From Acidimicrobiaceae bacterium (lineage in GTDB: Bacteria; Actinomycetota; Acidimicrobiia; Acidimicrobiales; Bog-793): a stretch of DNA of 13,458 bases. Of the stretch, positions 6,150 through 12,471 are shown piece by piece. The translations under genes were made by a program, and so were the position numbers. The stretch is from the NCBI GenBank assembly GCA_027306715.1, contig DAHUZG010000267.1, positions 1-13,458 on the forward strand, given 5' to 3'. The notes under the pieces were generated by a model. That model was not told the origin of the DNA, did no database searches, and worked only from the letters and a program-made list of their open reading frames with translations. Numbering within the stretch: the stretch's first letter is position 1; each line of letters begins with the position of its first letter.

Positions 6150-7462
6150 GCCGTCACCTCCATCGCCAGCAGCCGCTCGGTCACCGCGCGCCGGACGTGC
6201 TCGGCGCTCGCACGTGACGGAACCTCGCCGAGGAGGTCCTCGAAGAAGCCGAGCAGCACGAGCCGGCGCGCCGCTGCCGGCGGCACGCCGCGGGACTCGA
6301 GGTAGAACACGAGCTCGGGGTCGATCGGCCCGACGGCGGAGGCATGGCTGCATCTCACGTCGTTCTCCTCGATGTCGAGGTTCGGCACCGAGTCGGCATG
6401 CGCGCCCTCGGAGAGGACGAGGTTGCGGTTGGTCTGCGAGGCGTCGGCGCGACGCGCGCCGTGCCGCATCCCGATCAGGCCGGTGTACACCGAGCGGGCC
6501 TTGTCGCCCACCGCCCCCTTGAAGACGAGCTGGCTGCGGGTGTGCGGGGCGACGTGCTCCTGGAAGGTGCGCAGGTCCTGCATCTGCTCGCCGTCGCCGA
6601 GGTAGACCGCCAGGAGCCGGCCCTCGCTGCCGGCGCCCTCGAGAGAGCTGCGCGTCAGCTGGCGGGCGTAGTCGCCGCCGAGGGCGGCGACGAACGAGGT
6701 GAAGTGGGCGTCCTTGGCGAGCCTGCTCGCCTGGTAGCCGAGGTGCCAGCAGTCGCGCCCGAGCTCTTGCAGGGTGTGGATCGAGAGGCGCGCCCCGGCG
6801 GCGAGGTCGATCTCGGTGACCGGGACGACGAGGCGCCGGCCGGGTCCGGAGACGAGGACCTCGATGACGCTGGCCTCGGCCTGCTCGCCGAGGCGGACGA
6901 CCGTGCGCGGGAAGCTCGCCGGGCGGCGGCCGTCTGCGGTCTCGGTGAGCAGCTGCTCGTGGAGGATCACGATCGGCTCCTCGAGCCGGGCGCCGGCGGG
7001 CACGTCGAGGACGACGATGTCGCCGCTGAAGGCGTCCGAGAGCGCGACGAAGACGTCGTCGTGGTGAGCGACCAGCTCCCCGAGACCGGGCGGCGGCTCG
7101 CCGAGCTCGGCCGAGGTCGTGAGGCGGAGCTGCTGGCTCTCCCGAGGCTGGTCGATGGCGACGACGACGCCGTCGACGCTGCGCACGGTGGCGAGGGCCG
7201 GCCCGAGCTGCTCGAGGAGCAGTGCGGCGGGCTCGTGATGGCCGTGGCGCGCCGCTGTGCGGGCGTCGCCTGGCCTGACCGGAGCGTAGAGGCCGAGGTC
7301 GAGCTCGTCGATGCGGCTGTAGCGCCAGTCCTCGAGGGTCGTCGTCGGCTGCTCGAAGGCGGCAAACCGCTCCAGCGCCTCGACCCGCCGGCGCCGCTGC
7401 CAGGGGCCGCCCTCGCTCGCCAGCTCGGCGGACGCCGACGGCGAGAACCCGCTGTGCTCCAT
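6146..7462 (-). CDS. sufD: Fe-S cluster assembly scaffold protein SufD
   Basis: At 438 residues it has normal SufD size. The N-terminal helical part contains EDWRYSRIDEL (44-54), and the central region is the right-handed beta-helix of the SufB/SufD family. The C-terminal core has the family motif RCSHASAVGPIDPELVFYL (370-388) with Cys371 and His373, the pair corresponding to the cluster-forming residues of E. coli SufD. SufD pairs with SufB and two SufC to build Fe-S clusters. I chose ATG 7462 because AGGAG (7475-7471) lies 8 bases upstream; a GTG at 7480 would place this Shine-Dalgarno inside the gene. The stop overlaps the Rieske start. Unusually, sufB is not adjacent: it lies about 3.4 kb upstream beyond two unrelated genes. 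Confidence 0.95.
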   Translation of the reverse strand: MEHSGFSPSASAELASEGGPWQRRRRVEALERFAAFEQPTTTLEDWRYSRIDELDLGLYAPVRPGDARTAARHGHHEPAALLLEQLGPALATVRSVDGVVVAIDQPRESQQLRLTTSAELGEPPPGLGELVAHHDDVFVALSDAFSGDIVVLDVPAGARLEEPIVILHEQLLTETADGRRPASFPRTVVRLGEQAEASVIEVLVSGPGRRLVVPVTEIDLAAGARLSIHTLQELGRDCWHLGYQASRLAKDAHFTSFVAALGGDYARQLTRSSLEGAGSEGRLLAVYLGDGEQMQDLRTFQEHVAPHTRSQLVFKGAVGDKARSVYTGLIGMRHGARRADASQTNRNLVLSEGAHADSVPNLDIEENDVRCSHASAVGPIDPELVFYLESRGVPPAAARRLVLLGFFEDLLGEVPSRASAEHVRRAVTERLLAMEVTA

Positions 7463-7470
7463 CTGCTCTT

Positions 7471-7477
7471 CTCCTCT
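7471..7477 (-). promoter_or_regulatory. Shine-Dalgarno of sufD
   Basis: The minus strand reads AGAGGAG here, 8 bases before ATG 7462. It decides between that ATG and the GTG at 7480, which would start only 3 bases after the previous gene's stop. Confidence 0.75.
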
Positions 7478-7483
7478 CACCGC

Positions 7484-7849
7484 TCAGCCGCGCCGGCGGA
7501 AGCGGCGGAAGATCCGGAACGGGCCGCCCTGCTGGGCGGCCTGGCGGCGGCGCTCGGCGGCGGCGGCCTCGGCGCGAGCCTCCGGGACGGCGGCGTTGAC
7601 GATGTCCTCTGCCTGGTCGAGCAGCGAGGCGACCTCGCTGCCCGGCTCCTCGGGCTCGTCCTCGACGGCCGGCTCGACGAGGCTGCCGTGTGTCCAGCCG
7701 GCGTCGGCCAACCGGCGCTGGTAGGCCGGGCAGGGCTCCGGGCAGCGCCAGGGAGCCTCAGGAGCGAGGTCGAGCACGCAGAAGCGAGCCACCTCTCCGG
7801 AGGCATAGGTGCGTGACTGGTAGTTCTTGCATTCCTCGCGCATCGGCAT
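7484..7849 (-). CDS. small four-cysteine protein heading the sufD cluster, function unknown
   Basis: The 121-residue protein has a compact N-terminal domain with Cys7, Cys24, Cys36 and Cys40 (REECKNYQSR, RFCVLDLAPEAPWRCPEPCPAYQRR), spaced C-x16-C-x11-C-x3-C. This looks like a Zn or Fe-S binding knuckle. Residues 55-85 are acidic, 86-107 are an Ala/Glu/Arg helix that may form a coiled coil, and the C-terminus is a basic tail (FRIFRRFRRRG). It ends 21 bases before sufD on the same strand. I place the start at ATG 7849, 11 bases after GGGAGG; the open frame reaches 7987, but the extra N-terminus has no cysteine pattern. I recall similar proteins in Acidimicrobiia but know no assigned function. 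An accessory role in Fe-S assembly is inference from position. Confidence 0.75.
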   Translation of the reverse strand: MPMREECKNYQSRTYASGEVARFCVLDLAPEAPWRCPEPCPAYQRRLADAGWTHGSLVEPAVEDEPEEPGSEVASLLDQAEDIVNAAVPEARAEAAAAERRRQAAQQGGPFRIFRRFRRRG

Positions 7850-8183
7850 CGCTGCCGGAACCTCCCGAACGGCGACGGCGAGCTGCGTGCCGGCGACCGC
7901 GCCACACCAGACTACCGAGGCGCGAAACGGCCCCGGTCGAGGGCCGCCGCCGCGCCCCACGAGCCGGAGGCTCTCAACAGGCATCACCCTTCACCGACGA
8001 GTGAGGCCGTCGTCGTGAACGAGCCGCCTGGAGCGAGCGGCACGCTCGTTGCCGGGTGATCGCTCCCTGGCTCGGCGGACCGGGCGGTTCCTGGGGCAGC
8101 CGCGGAGCCGCCGGACCGCATTTCCGCGATCTTGGCACGCCACTTGTAGGTACGGCAAACCGGCGGCGAGCTGCGTGCAGGGC
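7850..8183. other. intergenic region between the phosphatase gene and the sufD cluster
   Basis: These 334 bases lie between two minus-strand genes. The half next to the four-Cys gene must carry the sufD-cluster promoter if sufB is transcribed separately, but I cannot pick a convincing -10/-35. GGGAGG precedes the small gene. A hairpin agcgagcg/cgctcgtt with loop gca (8032-8050, one G-T pair) may belong to the phosphatase 3' end. No RNA gene or riboswitch is recognised, and no coding frame is convincing apart from a possible N-terminal extension of the small gene up to 7987. Confidence 0.4.
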
Positions 8184-9419
8184 TCAGATGCTGGTCGCCC
8201 GGGCGATGCTGGCGCCCGCCGTTGCCTCGCGCCGGCCCTCGGGGCCGTACCAGTCGACACAGAGCGTCGTCGCGTCGTCGCGCAGCTTGCCCCCGGTAGC
8301 TCGAAGGATGCTCGTCGCCAGCTGCTGGACGACCTGGCGGGGGTGAAGGCCGAGGGTGGCAAGGAGGATGTCCTCGACGTAGACCCGGTCAGCATTGCGC
8401 TCGAGATAGCCGTCGGTGACAAGCAGCAGGCGGTCACCGGGCTCGAGGCGGAAGGTCTGCGACCGGTAGGGGCCCCGCTGCACTCCCATCGGCGCGTCGG
8501 CGACCAGGTCCAACGACACCAGGCGGCGGTGTCGGACGAGGTAGGGAAGCGGATGCCCGGCGTTGACGATCTCGGCGCTGCCGTCGGCGAGCAGGACGCG
8601 AATCAGCAGCCCCGTGACGAATTGATCGGCTCGGGCCTCAGCCGAGAGCCCGGCGTTGGCGATGTCGGCCTGCTCGGCAGGCGTGGCGAGCGAGCGGCGG
8701 CTGTTGCGAAGCGTCCCCACGGCGAGGGTGGCGAGCAAGGCGGCGTCCACCAAGTGGCCCATAGCGTCGGTGAGGGAGAGATAGAGGTGATCACGGTCGA
8801 TCGAGTAGTCGAAGGTGTCGCCGCCGGCGCTGTGCGAAGGCTCGAGCCACCCGGCAAGGCTGAACGGGCCGCCCTCGACGGTGTAGGCCGAGGGGAGCAG
8901 GCGGCGCTGGATTTCGGCGGCCACCGAGAAGGGGATGTCGCGCTGCGCCCACTCGAAGAGGTCGGTATGCCGCCGGGAGGCGATGAGCACGTAGGCCAGC
9001 GCGTGCGCCGCCGCCCCGAGGAAGTCGATCGTCGCCGTGTCGGGCTCGCTCGCCAGCGCCACCTCCAAGAGCCCGATCGCATCGCCGCGCTCGGTGACCG
9101 GCACGAGACAGACGACGCCGGGGCCGTCCGGCCGGATCTCGACCTCCTGGCTCCACACGACGTGCTCGTAGTCACCGACGAGCGGGACCTCCTCGGCCTG
9201 CTCGTTGTGACCTGCACGACGCTTGCCGTCGGTGCCGACGTGGGCGAGCCGGACAAGAGCGCTCCCGCTGAAATTGGCGATGAGCAGGCTGACCTCGCCG
9301 GCCCCGACACGGCGCGCCAGCTCGGCGGCGAGCGTCTCGACAACGTCGACCGGCGGTGCCTCCTCGACGGCTGACAGCAGCTCCTGGAGGTGATACCTCT
9401 GGCTGTCGCCGCGCGTCAC
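8184..9419 (-). CDS. GAF-domain PP2C/SpoIIE-type serine/threonine phosphatase (RsbU-like)
   Basis: The 411-residue protein has a GAF-like sensor region at about 15-150 and a PP2C-type phosphatase domain at about 165-395. Metal-site motifs are AGGDTFDY (Asp201), LTDAMGHLVDA (Asp218, Gly221), VNAGHPLPY (285-293), LLVTDGYLER (Asp336) and RDDATTLCVDW (Asp381/382). Relatives dephosphorylate anti-anti-sigma factors in partner-switching stress pathways, but no anti-sigma or STAS gene is in this window. I chose GTG 9419: no Shine-Dalgarno is present, but TAGCGT lies exactly 8 bases upstream, as at two other genes here, suggesting a leaderless mRNA. A TTG at 9449 would add ten residues and has no support. 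It is divergent from the AI-2E transporter gene and separates sufB from sufD. Confidence 0.9.
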   Translation of the reverse strand: MTRGDSQRYHLQELLSAVEEAPPVDVVETLAAELARRVGAGEVSLLIANFSGSALVRLAHVGTDGKRRAGHNEQAEEVPLVGDYEHVVWSQEVEIRPDGPGVVCLVPVTERGDAIGLLEVALASEPDTATIDFLGAAAHALAYVLIASRRHTDLFEWAQRDIPFSVAAEIQRRLLPSAYTVEGGPFSLAGWLEPSHSAGGDTFDYSIDRDHLYLSLTDAMGHLVDAALLATLAVGTLRNSRRSLATPAEQADIANAGLSAEARADQFVTGLLIRVLLADGSAEIVNAGHPLPYLVRHRRLVSLDLVADAPMGVQRGPYRSQTFRLEPGDRLLLVTDGYLERNADRVYVEDILLATLGLHPRQVVQQLATSILRATGGKLRDDATTLCVDWYGPEGRREATAGASIARATSI

Positions 9420-9427
9420 GGCGGGAG

Positions 9428-9433
9428 ACGCTA
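9428..9433 (-). promoter_or_regulatory. candidate -10 box of a leaderless promoter (phosphatase gene)
   Basis: The minus strand reads TAGCGT followed by 8 bases (ctcccgcc) and then GTG 9419. TAnnnT a few bases before a start codon without Shine-Dalgarno is the known pattern of actinobacterial leaderless genes. The same spacing recurs before the starts at 12472 and 13259. Confidence 0.5.
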
Positions 9434-9509
9434 CCGCGGGAGCTGCCAAGAAACGGCTGCCGCGCGCTCGCGCCGAGGCAGCGTGGCGGTGACGAGCCCC
9501 GCCTTGGCC

Positions 9510-9544
9510 GGGGCCGGGGCCGGGGCCGGGCCGGGGCCGGGGCC
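9510..9544 (+). repeat. GGGGCC hexanucleotide repeat, G-quadruplex-capable
   Basis: The plus strand carries GGGGCC at 9510, 9516, 9522, 9533 and 9539, with one 5-base unit GGGCC at 9528-9532. That gives six G-runs of 3-4 separated by CC. It sits in the 268-base divergent gap (9420-9687), 90-125 bases upstream of the phosphatase start and about 145 bases upstream of the transporter start. Repeats of this type are known to fold into G-quadruplexes and to slip during replication. The rest of the gap has a 6-bp inverted repeat gggtgc/gcaccc (9601-9635) and no clear promoter for the transporter. Confidence 0.9.
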
Positions 9545-9687
9545 GAGAGGCTCCCTCCGGTCGTCCCGGCTCGTTGTTGACCGACCGTTGCCTGTTTCAA
9601 GGGTGCAGAGCTGGGCAAGCGTCTAACGAGCACCCAGAAGGGCAGCTGGTGGACCATCGTTGACGAGGTGCGAGGTGGTGACGTTCG

Positions 9688-10839
9688 ATGGCCGATGACC
9701 CCGGCGAAGAGGTCGAGACGCCGGCGGGCGGCGATGCTGCGCCGGCGAACGTGCTCATCCTCCCGGCGAGCATCGATCGCGAGCGCCAGCGCGACGACTC
9801 TTTGGGAGTGCTCGGTCGCCCGTTCGACCACCGAACACCGTTCTACATCGGCTTCACGGGCGCGCTCGGCGTCGCTGCCGCCTATGTGCTCGCCCGCGGG
9901 ATCGCCGATATCACGAGCGTCCTCATCATCGTCGGGCTGGCGCTGTTCCTCGCGGTCGGCCTCAACCCGATCCTCGATCTCCTCACCGCTCGTGGGCTCG
10001 CACGAGGGATGGCGGTCGGTGTCGTCGTCCTCGGGTTCGTCCTTCTCATCGGCGGCTTCATGCTCGCTGCGGTACCGCCGGCAACTCATGAGATCAACCG
10101 GCTGATCACGAACTACCCGCGCTACAAGGCCCAGCTGATCGCCGGCAAGGGCTGGGCGGGCAAGCTCCTTGTCAAGCTCCACCTGACGCGCTACCTCCGG
10201 AGCTCGACGCTGAAGCTGCCCGTCTCGGGGGGCATTCTCGGCGCCGGCAAGGCGATCCTCTCGCTCGGGGTCGCCACGGTGAGCGTCGTCGCCTTGACGA
10301 TCTACTTCCTGATCGCGCTCCCCGGGGTCAAGCAGCTCTGGCTCCTCGTGATCCCGCGCAGCCGTCGCGCACGCGTCGAGCTTCTCACCGACGAGGTCTT
10401 CGACCGTGTCGGCGGCTTCATGCTGGGGAACCTCTTGACCTCTCTCGTCTCCGGAGTGGGGACCTACGTCTGGCTCGAGATCTTCGGCGTCCCCGACGCG
10501 TTGCTGCTGGCGCTTTTTGTGGCGCTGTTCGATCTCATCCCGATGGTCGGCTCGACCCTCGCCGGCATCGTCGTGACGCTGGTCGCCCTCACACGTGGCG
10601 TGCCGATCGCCCTGGCGACAGGCGCCTTCTACGTCACGTACCGATTTCTCGAGGACTACCTGCTCAATCCGCGGGTGATGAAGCACACGGTGAAGGTGAC
10701 CCCGGGGTTGACCATCATCGCGACGCTCGTCGGAGGCGTGCTGCTCGGGCTGATCGGAGCCCTCGTGGCGATACCGGTCGCGGCGACCATCCATCTGCTG
10801 CTCGAAGAGGTGGCCTTCCCGCGACAGGACAAGCGCTGA
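9688..10839 (+). CDS. AI-2E family transporter (PerM/YdiK type)
   Basis: The 383-residue protein begins with about 45 polar, acidic residues, then has hydrophobic segments at about 52-70, 74-97, 108-130, 188-221, 245-265, 270-300, 303-320 and 340-372. Family signatures are clear in the C-terminal half: FDLIPMVGSTLAGI (281-294), YRFLEDYLLNPRVM (318-331) and GVLLGLIGALVAIPVAA (350-366). The family includes AI-2 exporter TqsA and many members with other or unknown substrates, so AI-2 transport is not implied. ATG 9688 has only a weak, distant Shine-Dalgarno. The gene is convergent with sufB and divergent from the phosphatase. It uses more TTG, TTT and other T-rich codons than sufB, a mild hint of different origin. 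Confidence 0.92.
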   Translation: MADDPGEEVETPAGGDAAPANVLILPASIDRERQRDDSLGVLGRPFDHRTPFYIGFTGALGVAAAYVLARGIADITSVLIIVGLALFLAVGLNPILDLLTARGLARGMAVGVVVLGFVLLIGGFMLAAVPPATHEINRLITNYPRYKAQLIAGKGWAGKLLVKLHLTRYLRSSTLKLPVSGGILGAGKAILSLGVATVSVVALTIYFLIALPGVKQLWLLVIPRSRRARVELLTDEVFDRVGGFMLGNLLTSLVSGVGTYVWLEIFGVPDALLLALFVALFDLIPMVGSTLAGIVVTLVALTRGVPIALATGAFYVTYRFLEDYLLNPRVMKHTVKVTPGLTIIATLVGGVLLGLIGALVAIPVAATIHLLLEEVAFPRQDKR

Positions 10840-10860
10840 CAGCCCCGCCACGGCGGCGGT

Positions 10861-10890
10861 GCGACCGGACCTGCGGCGACCGGACCTGGG
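10861..10890. repeat. 15-bp tandem duplication between convergent genes
   Basis: gcgaccggacctgcg (10861-10875) is followed directly by gcgaccggacctggg (10876-10890), 14 of 15 identical. It fills most of the 55-base gap between the transporter stop and the sufB stop. No terminator-type hairpin is evident in the gap. Confidence 0.85.
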
Positions 10891-10894
10891 CCGC

Positions 10895-12295
10895 TCAGCC
10901 GACCGAGCCCTCCATCTGCAGCTCGATCAGCCGGCTCCACTCGACGGCGTACTCCATCGGCAGCGTGCGGGTGATCGGCTCGATGAAGCCGTTGACGATC
11001 ATGCTCGTCGCCTGGGACTCCGAGAGGCCGCGGCTCATCAGGTAGAAGAGCTGGTCCTCTCCCACCTTGGAGACCGTCGCCTCGTGGCCGATCTCGGCGT
11101 CGCGCTCGGCGACCTCCATGTAGGGCTTGGTCTCCGAGGTCGAGTCCTCGTCGAGGATCAAGGCATCGCAGCGCACGAAGCTCTTCGAGTGCTTGGCGCC
11201 CGGGTCGACGTGCACCTTGCCCCGGTAGGTCGTGCTCCCGCCGTCCTTCGAGATCGACTTCGAGACGATCGTCGAGGTCGTCTCCGGGGCGACGTGGATC
11301 ATCTTGGCGCCGGTGTCCTGGACCTGGCCTGCACCGGCGTAGGCGACGGAGAGCACCTCACCGGAAGCCTTCGGGCCCATCAGGTAGACCGACGGGTACT
11401 TCATCGTGAGCCTGCTGCCGATGTTGCCGTCGATCCACTCGACACGCGCCTCCGCCTCGGCCCGCGCCCGCTTGGTGACGAGGTTGTAGACGTTGCTCGA
11501 CCAGTTCTGGATCGTCGTGTAGGTGATCCGGCTGCCCGGGAGGGCGACGAGCTCGACGACCGCCGAGTGGAGCGAGTCGGTCGAGTAAACCGGGGCCGAG
11601 CACCCCTCGACGTAGTGCACCTGCGAGCCCTCGTCGGCGATGATCAGCGTCCGCTCGAACTGGCCCATGTTCTCGGCGTTGATGCGGAAGTAGGCCTGCA
11701 GCGGCATCTCGATGTTGACGCCCGGCGGCACGTAGATGAACGAGCCCCCGGACCACACCGCCGAGTTCAGCGCCGCGAACTTGTTGTCGTTCGGCGGGAT
11801 GATCCGGCCGAACCACTTCCTCACGATCTCGGGGTGCTCGCGAAGCGCCGAGTCCATGTCCATGAAGAGCACGCCCTGGCGCTCGAGGTCCTCGCGGTTG
11901 CGGTGGTAGACGACCTCTGACTCGTACTGGGCGGTGACCCCGGCGAGGTACTTCTTCTCGGCCTCGGGGATCCCGAGCTTGTCCCAGGTGCTCTTCACCG
12001 AGTCAGGGAGCTGGTCCCAGCGGTCGACCTGCTTGTCGGTCGGCCGGATGTAGTAGTAGATGTCCTGGAAGTCGAGGTCCGGCATCTTCTCGGCGAACCA
12101 CGCCAGCATCGGCTTCTCGAAGAAGCGGTGCAGCGCCCGCAGGCGGAACTCGAGCATCCACGCCGGCTCGCCCTTCATCCCCGACATCTCCCGGACGATC
12201 TCCTCAGAGAGCCCCTTCCGCGGCTTGAAGACGTAGTCCTCGACGTCGCTCCAGCCGAGCTGGTACTTGCCGAGGTCGATTCCCGTGCTCACCAT
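10895..12295 (-). CDS. sufB: Fe-S cluster assembly scaffold protein SufB
   Basis: This 466-residue protein is full-length SufB, the main scaffold of the SUF system. Diagnostic stretches are SAVWSGGSFIYVPPGV (178-193), EGCSAPVYSTDSLHSAVVE (230-248), SFVRCDALIL (372-381; Cys376, aligned with the essential E. coli Cys405) and EIGHEATVSKVGEDQLFYLMSRG (401-423; His404 and Glu405 matching E. coli His433/Glu434). There is no intein, unlike mycobacterial SufB. ATG 12295 gives MVSTGIDLGKYQLGW; GGAG lies 11 bases upstream, slightly long spacing. The open frame continues upstream but is only the antisense of the divergent glycosyltransferase. No SufR-type regulator is adjacent. sufD, sufC and the Rieske gene lie on the same strand more than 3 kb downstream. 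Confidence 0.97.
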   Translation of the reverse strand: MVSTGIDLGKYQLGWSDVEDYVFKPRKGLSEEIVREMSGMKGEPAWMLEFRLRALHRFFEKPMLAWFAEKMPDLDFQDIYYYIRPTDKQVDRWDQLPDSVKSTWDKLGIPEAEKKYLAGVTAQYESEVVYHRNREDLERQGVLFMDMDSALREHPEIVRKWFGRIIPPNDNKFAALNSAVWSGGSFIYVPPGVNIEMPLQAYFRINAENMGQFERTLIIADEGSQVHYVEGCSAPVYSTDSLHSAVVELVALPGSRITYTTIQNWSSNVYNLVTKRARAEAEARVEWIDGNIGSRLTMKYPSVYLMGPKASGEVLSVAYAGAGQVQDTGAKMIHVAPETTSTIVSKSISKDGGSTTYRGKVHVDPGAKHSKSFVRCDALILDEDSTSETKPYMEVAERDAEIGHEATVSKVGEDQLFYLMSRGLSESQATSMIVNGFIEPITRTLPMEYAVEWSRLIELQMEGSVG

Positions 12296-12367
12296 CGCCG
12301 ATTCGACTCCGTTCGAAGGTCCTCGCCCCAGCTGGCTGTCACCTGCCGCCGGGTTTCTCCTATGGCG

Positions 12368-12373
12368 ATAGTA
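12368..12373 (-). promoter_or_regulatory. candidate -10 box for sufB
   Basis: The minus strand reads TACTAT, an unusually A/T-rich spot in this GC-rich region, inside TTGTTACTATCGCC. It would give a 5' leader of about 65 bases. No good -35 is found 17 bases upstream (TACAGG), which suggests an activator-dependent or alternative sigma promoter. Confidence 0.4.
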
Positions 12374-12385
12374 ACAAATGGGCGC

Positions 12386-12405
12386 GCCGGCCTGTACGGG
12401 CCGGC
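12386..12405. repeat. inverted repeat overlapping the sufB -35 position
   Basis: gccggcc (12386-12392) and ggccggc (12399-12405) are perfect 7-bp arms around tgtacg. The palindrome covers the region where the -35 of the proposed sufB promoter would be, so it is a candidate operator. It may equally be a structural hairpin in GC-rich DNA. Confidence 0.6.
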
Positions 12406-12457
12406 TGAGCTGCGGCGCGGTCGCCTCGGCGACGGGCCTGGTGCCGCCACCTGGCAC

Positions 12458-12463
12458 TAGAGT
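12458..12463 (+). promoter_or_regulatory. candidate -10 box of a leaderless promoter (glycosyltransferase)
   Basis: TAGAGT is followed by 8 bases (gctcgacc) and then GTG 12472, with no Shine-Dalgarno between. It is embedded in a small palindrome gcact-ag-agtgc (12454-12465). Confidence 0.5.
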
Positions 12464-12471
12464 GCTCGACC

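Noticed and set aside
7876..8178. 15-bp direct repeat cggcgagctgcgtgc at 7876-7890 and 8164-8178, as possible target-site duplication flanking the intergenic region
   Set aside because: No mobile-element gene or terminal inverted repeats lie between the copies, the second copy is next to a coding end, and one shared 15-mer is expected by chance in a GC-rich window of this size.
8049..9374. 441-codon plus-strand open frame opposite the phosphatase
   Set aside because: It is a long antisense frame typical of high-GC DNA; the translation is Gly/Arg/Asp/Val-rich with no domain, while the minus strand has intact PP2C motifs.
8184..9449. TTG start at 9449 for the phosphatase
   Set aside because: No Shine-Dalgarno or -10 box supports it, whereas GTG 9419 has TAGCGT at the same 8-base spacing seen for two other genes.
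9172..10851. 559-codon minus-strand open frame opposite the AI-2E transporter
   Set aside because: Composition is Asp/Glu/Arg/His-rich antisense without motifs; the plus strand carries all family signatures of the transporter.
10895..12295. Intein in SufB, as in mycobacteria
   Set aside because: The SufB frame is continuous at normal length, with no inserted splicing or homing-endonuclease domain.
12454..12465. gcact-ag-agtgc resembling a HrcA CIRCE element
   Set aside because: CIRCE has 9-bp arms separated by 9 bases; here the arms are 5 bp with a 2-base centre, and the downstream gene is a glycosyltransferase, not a chaperone.
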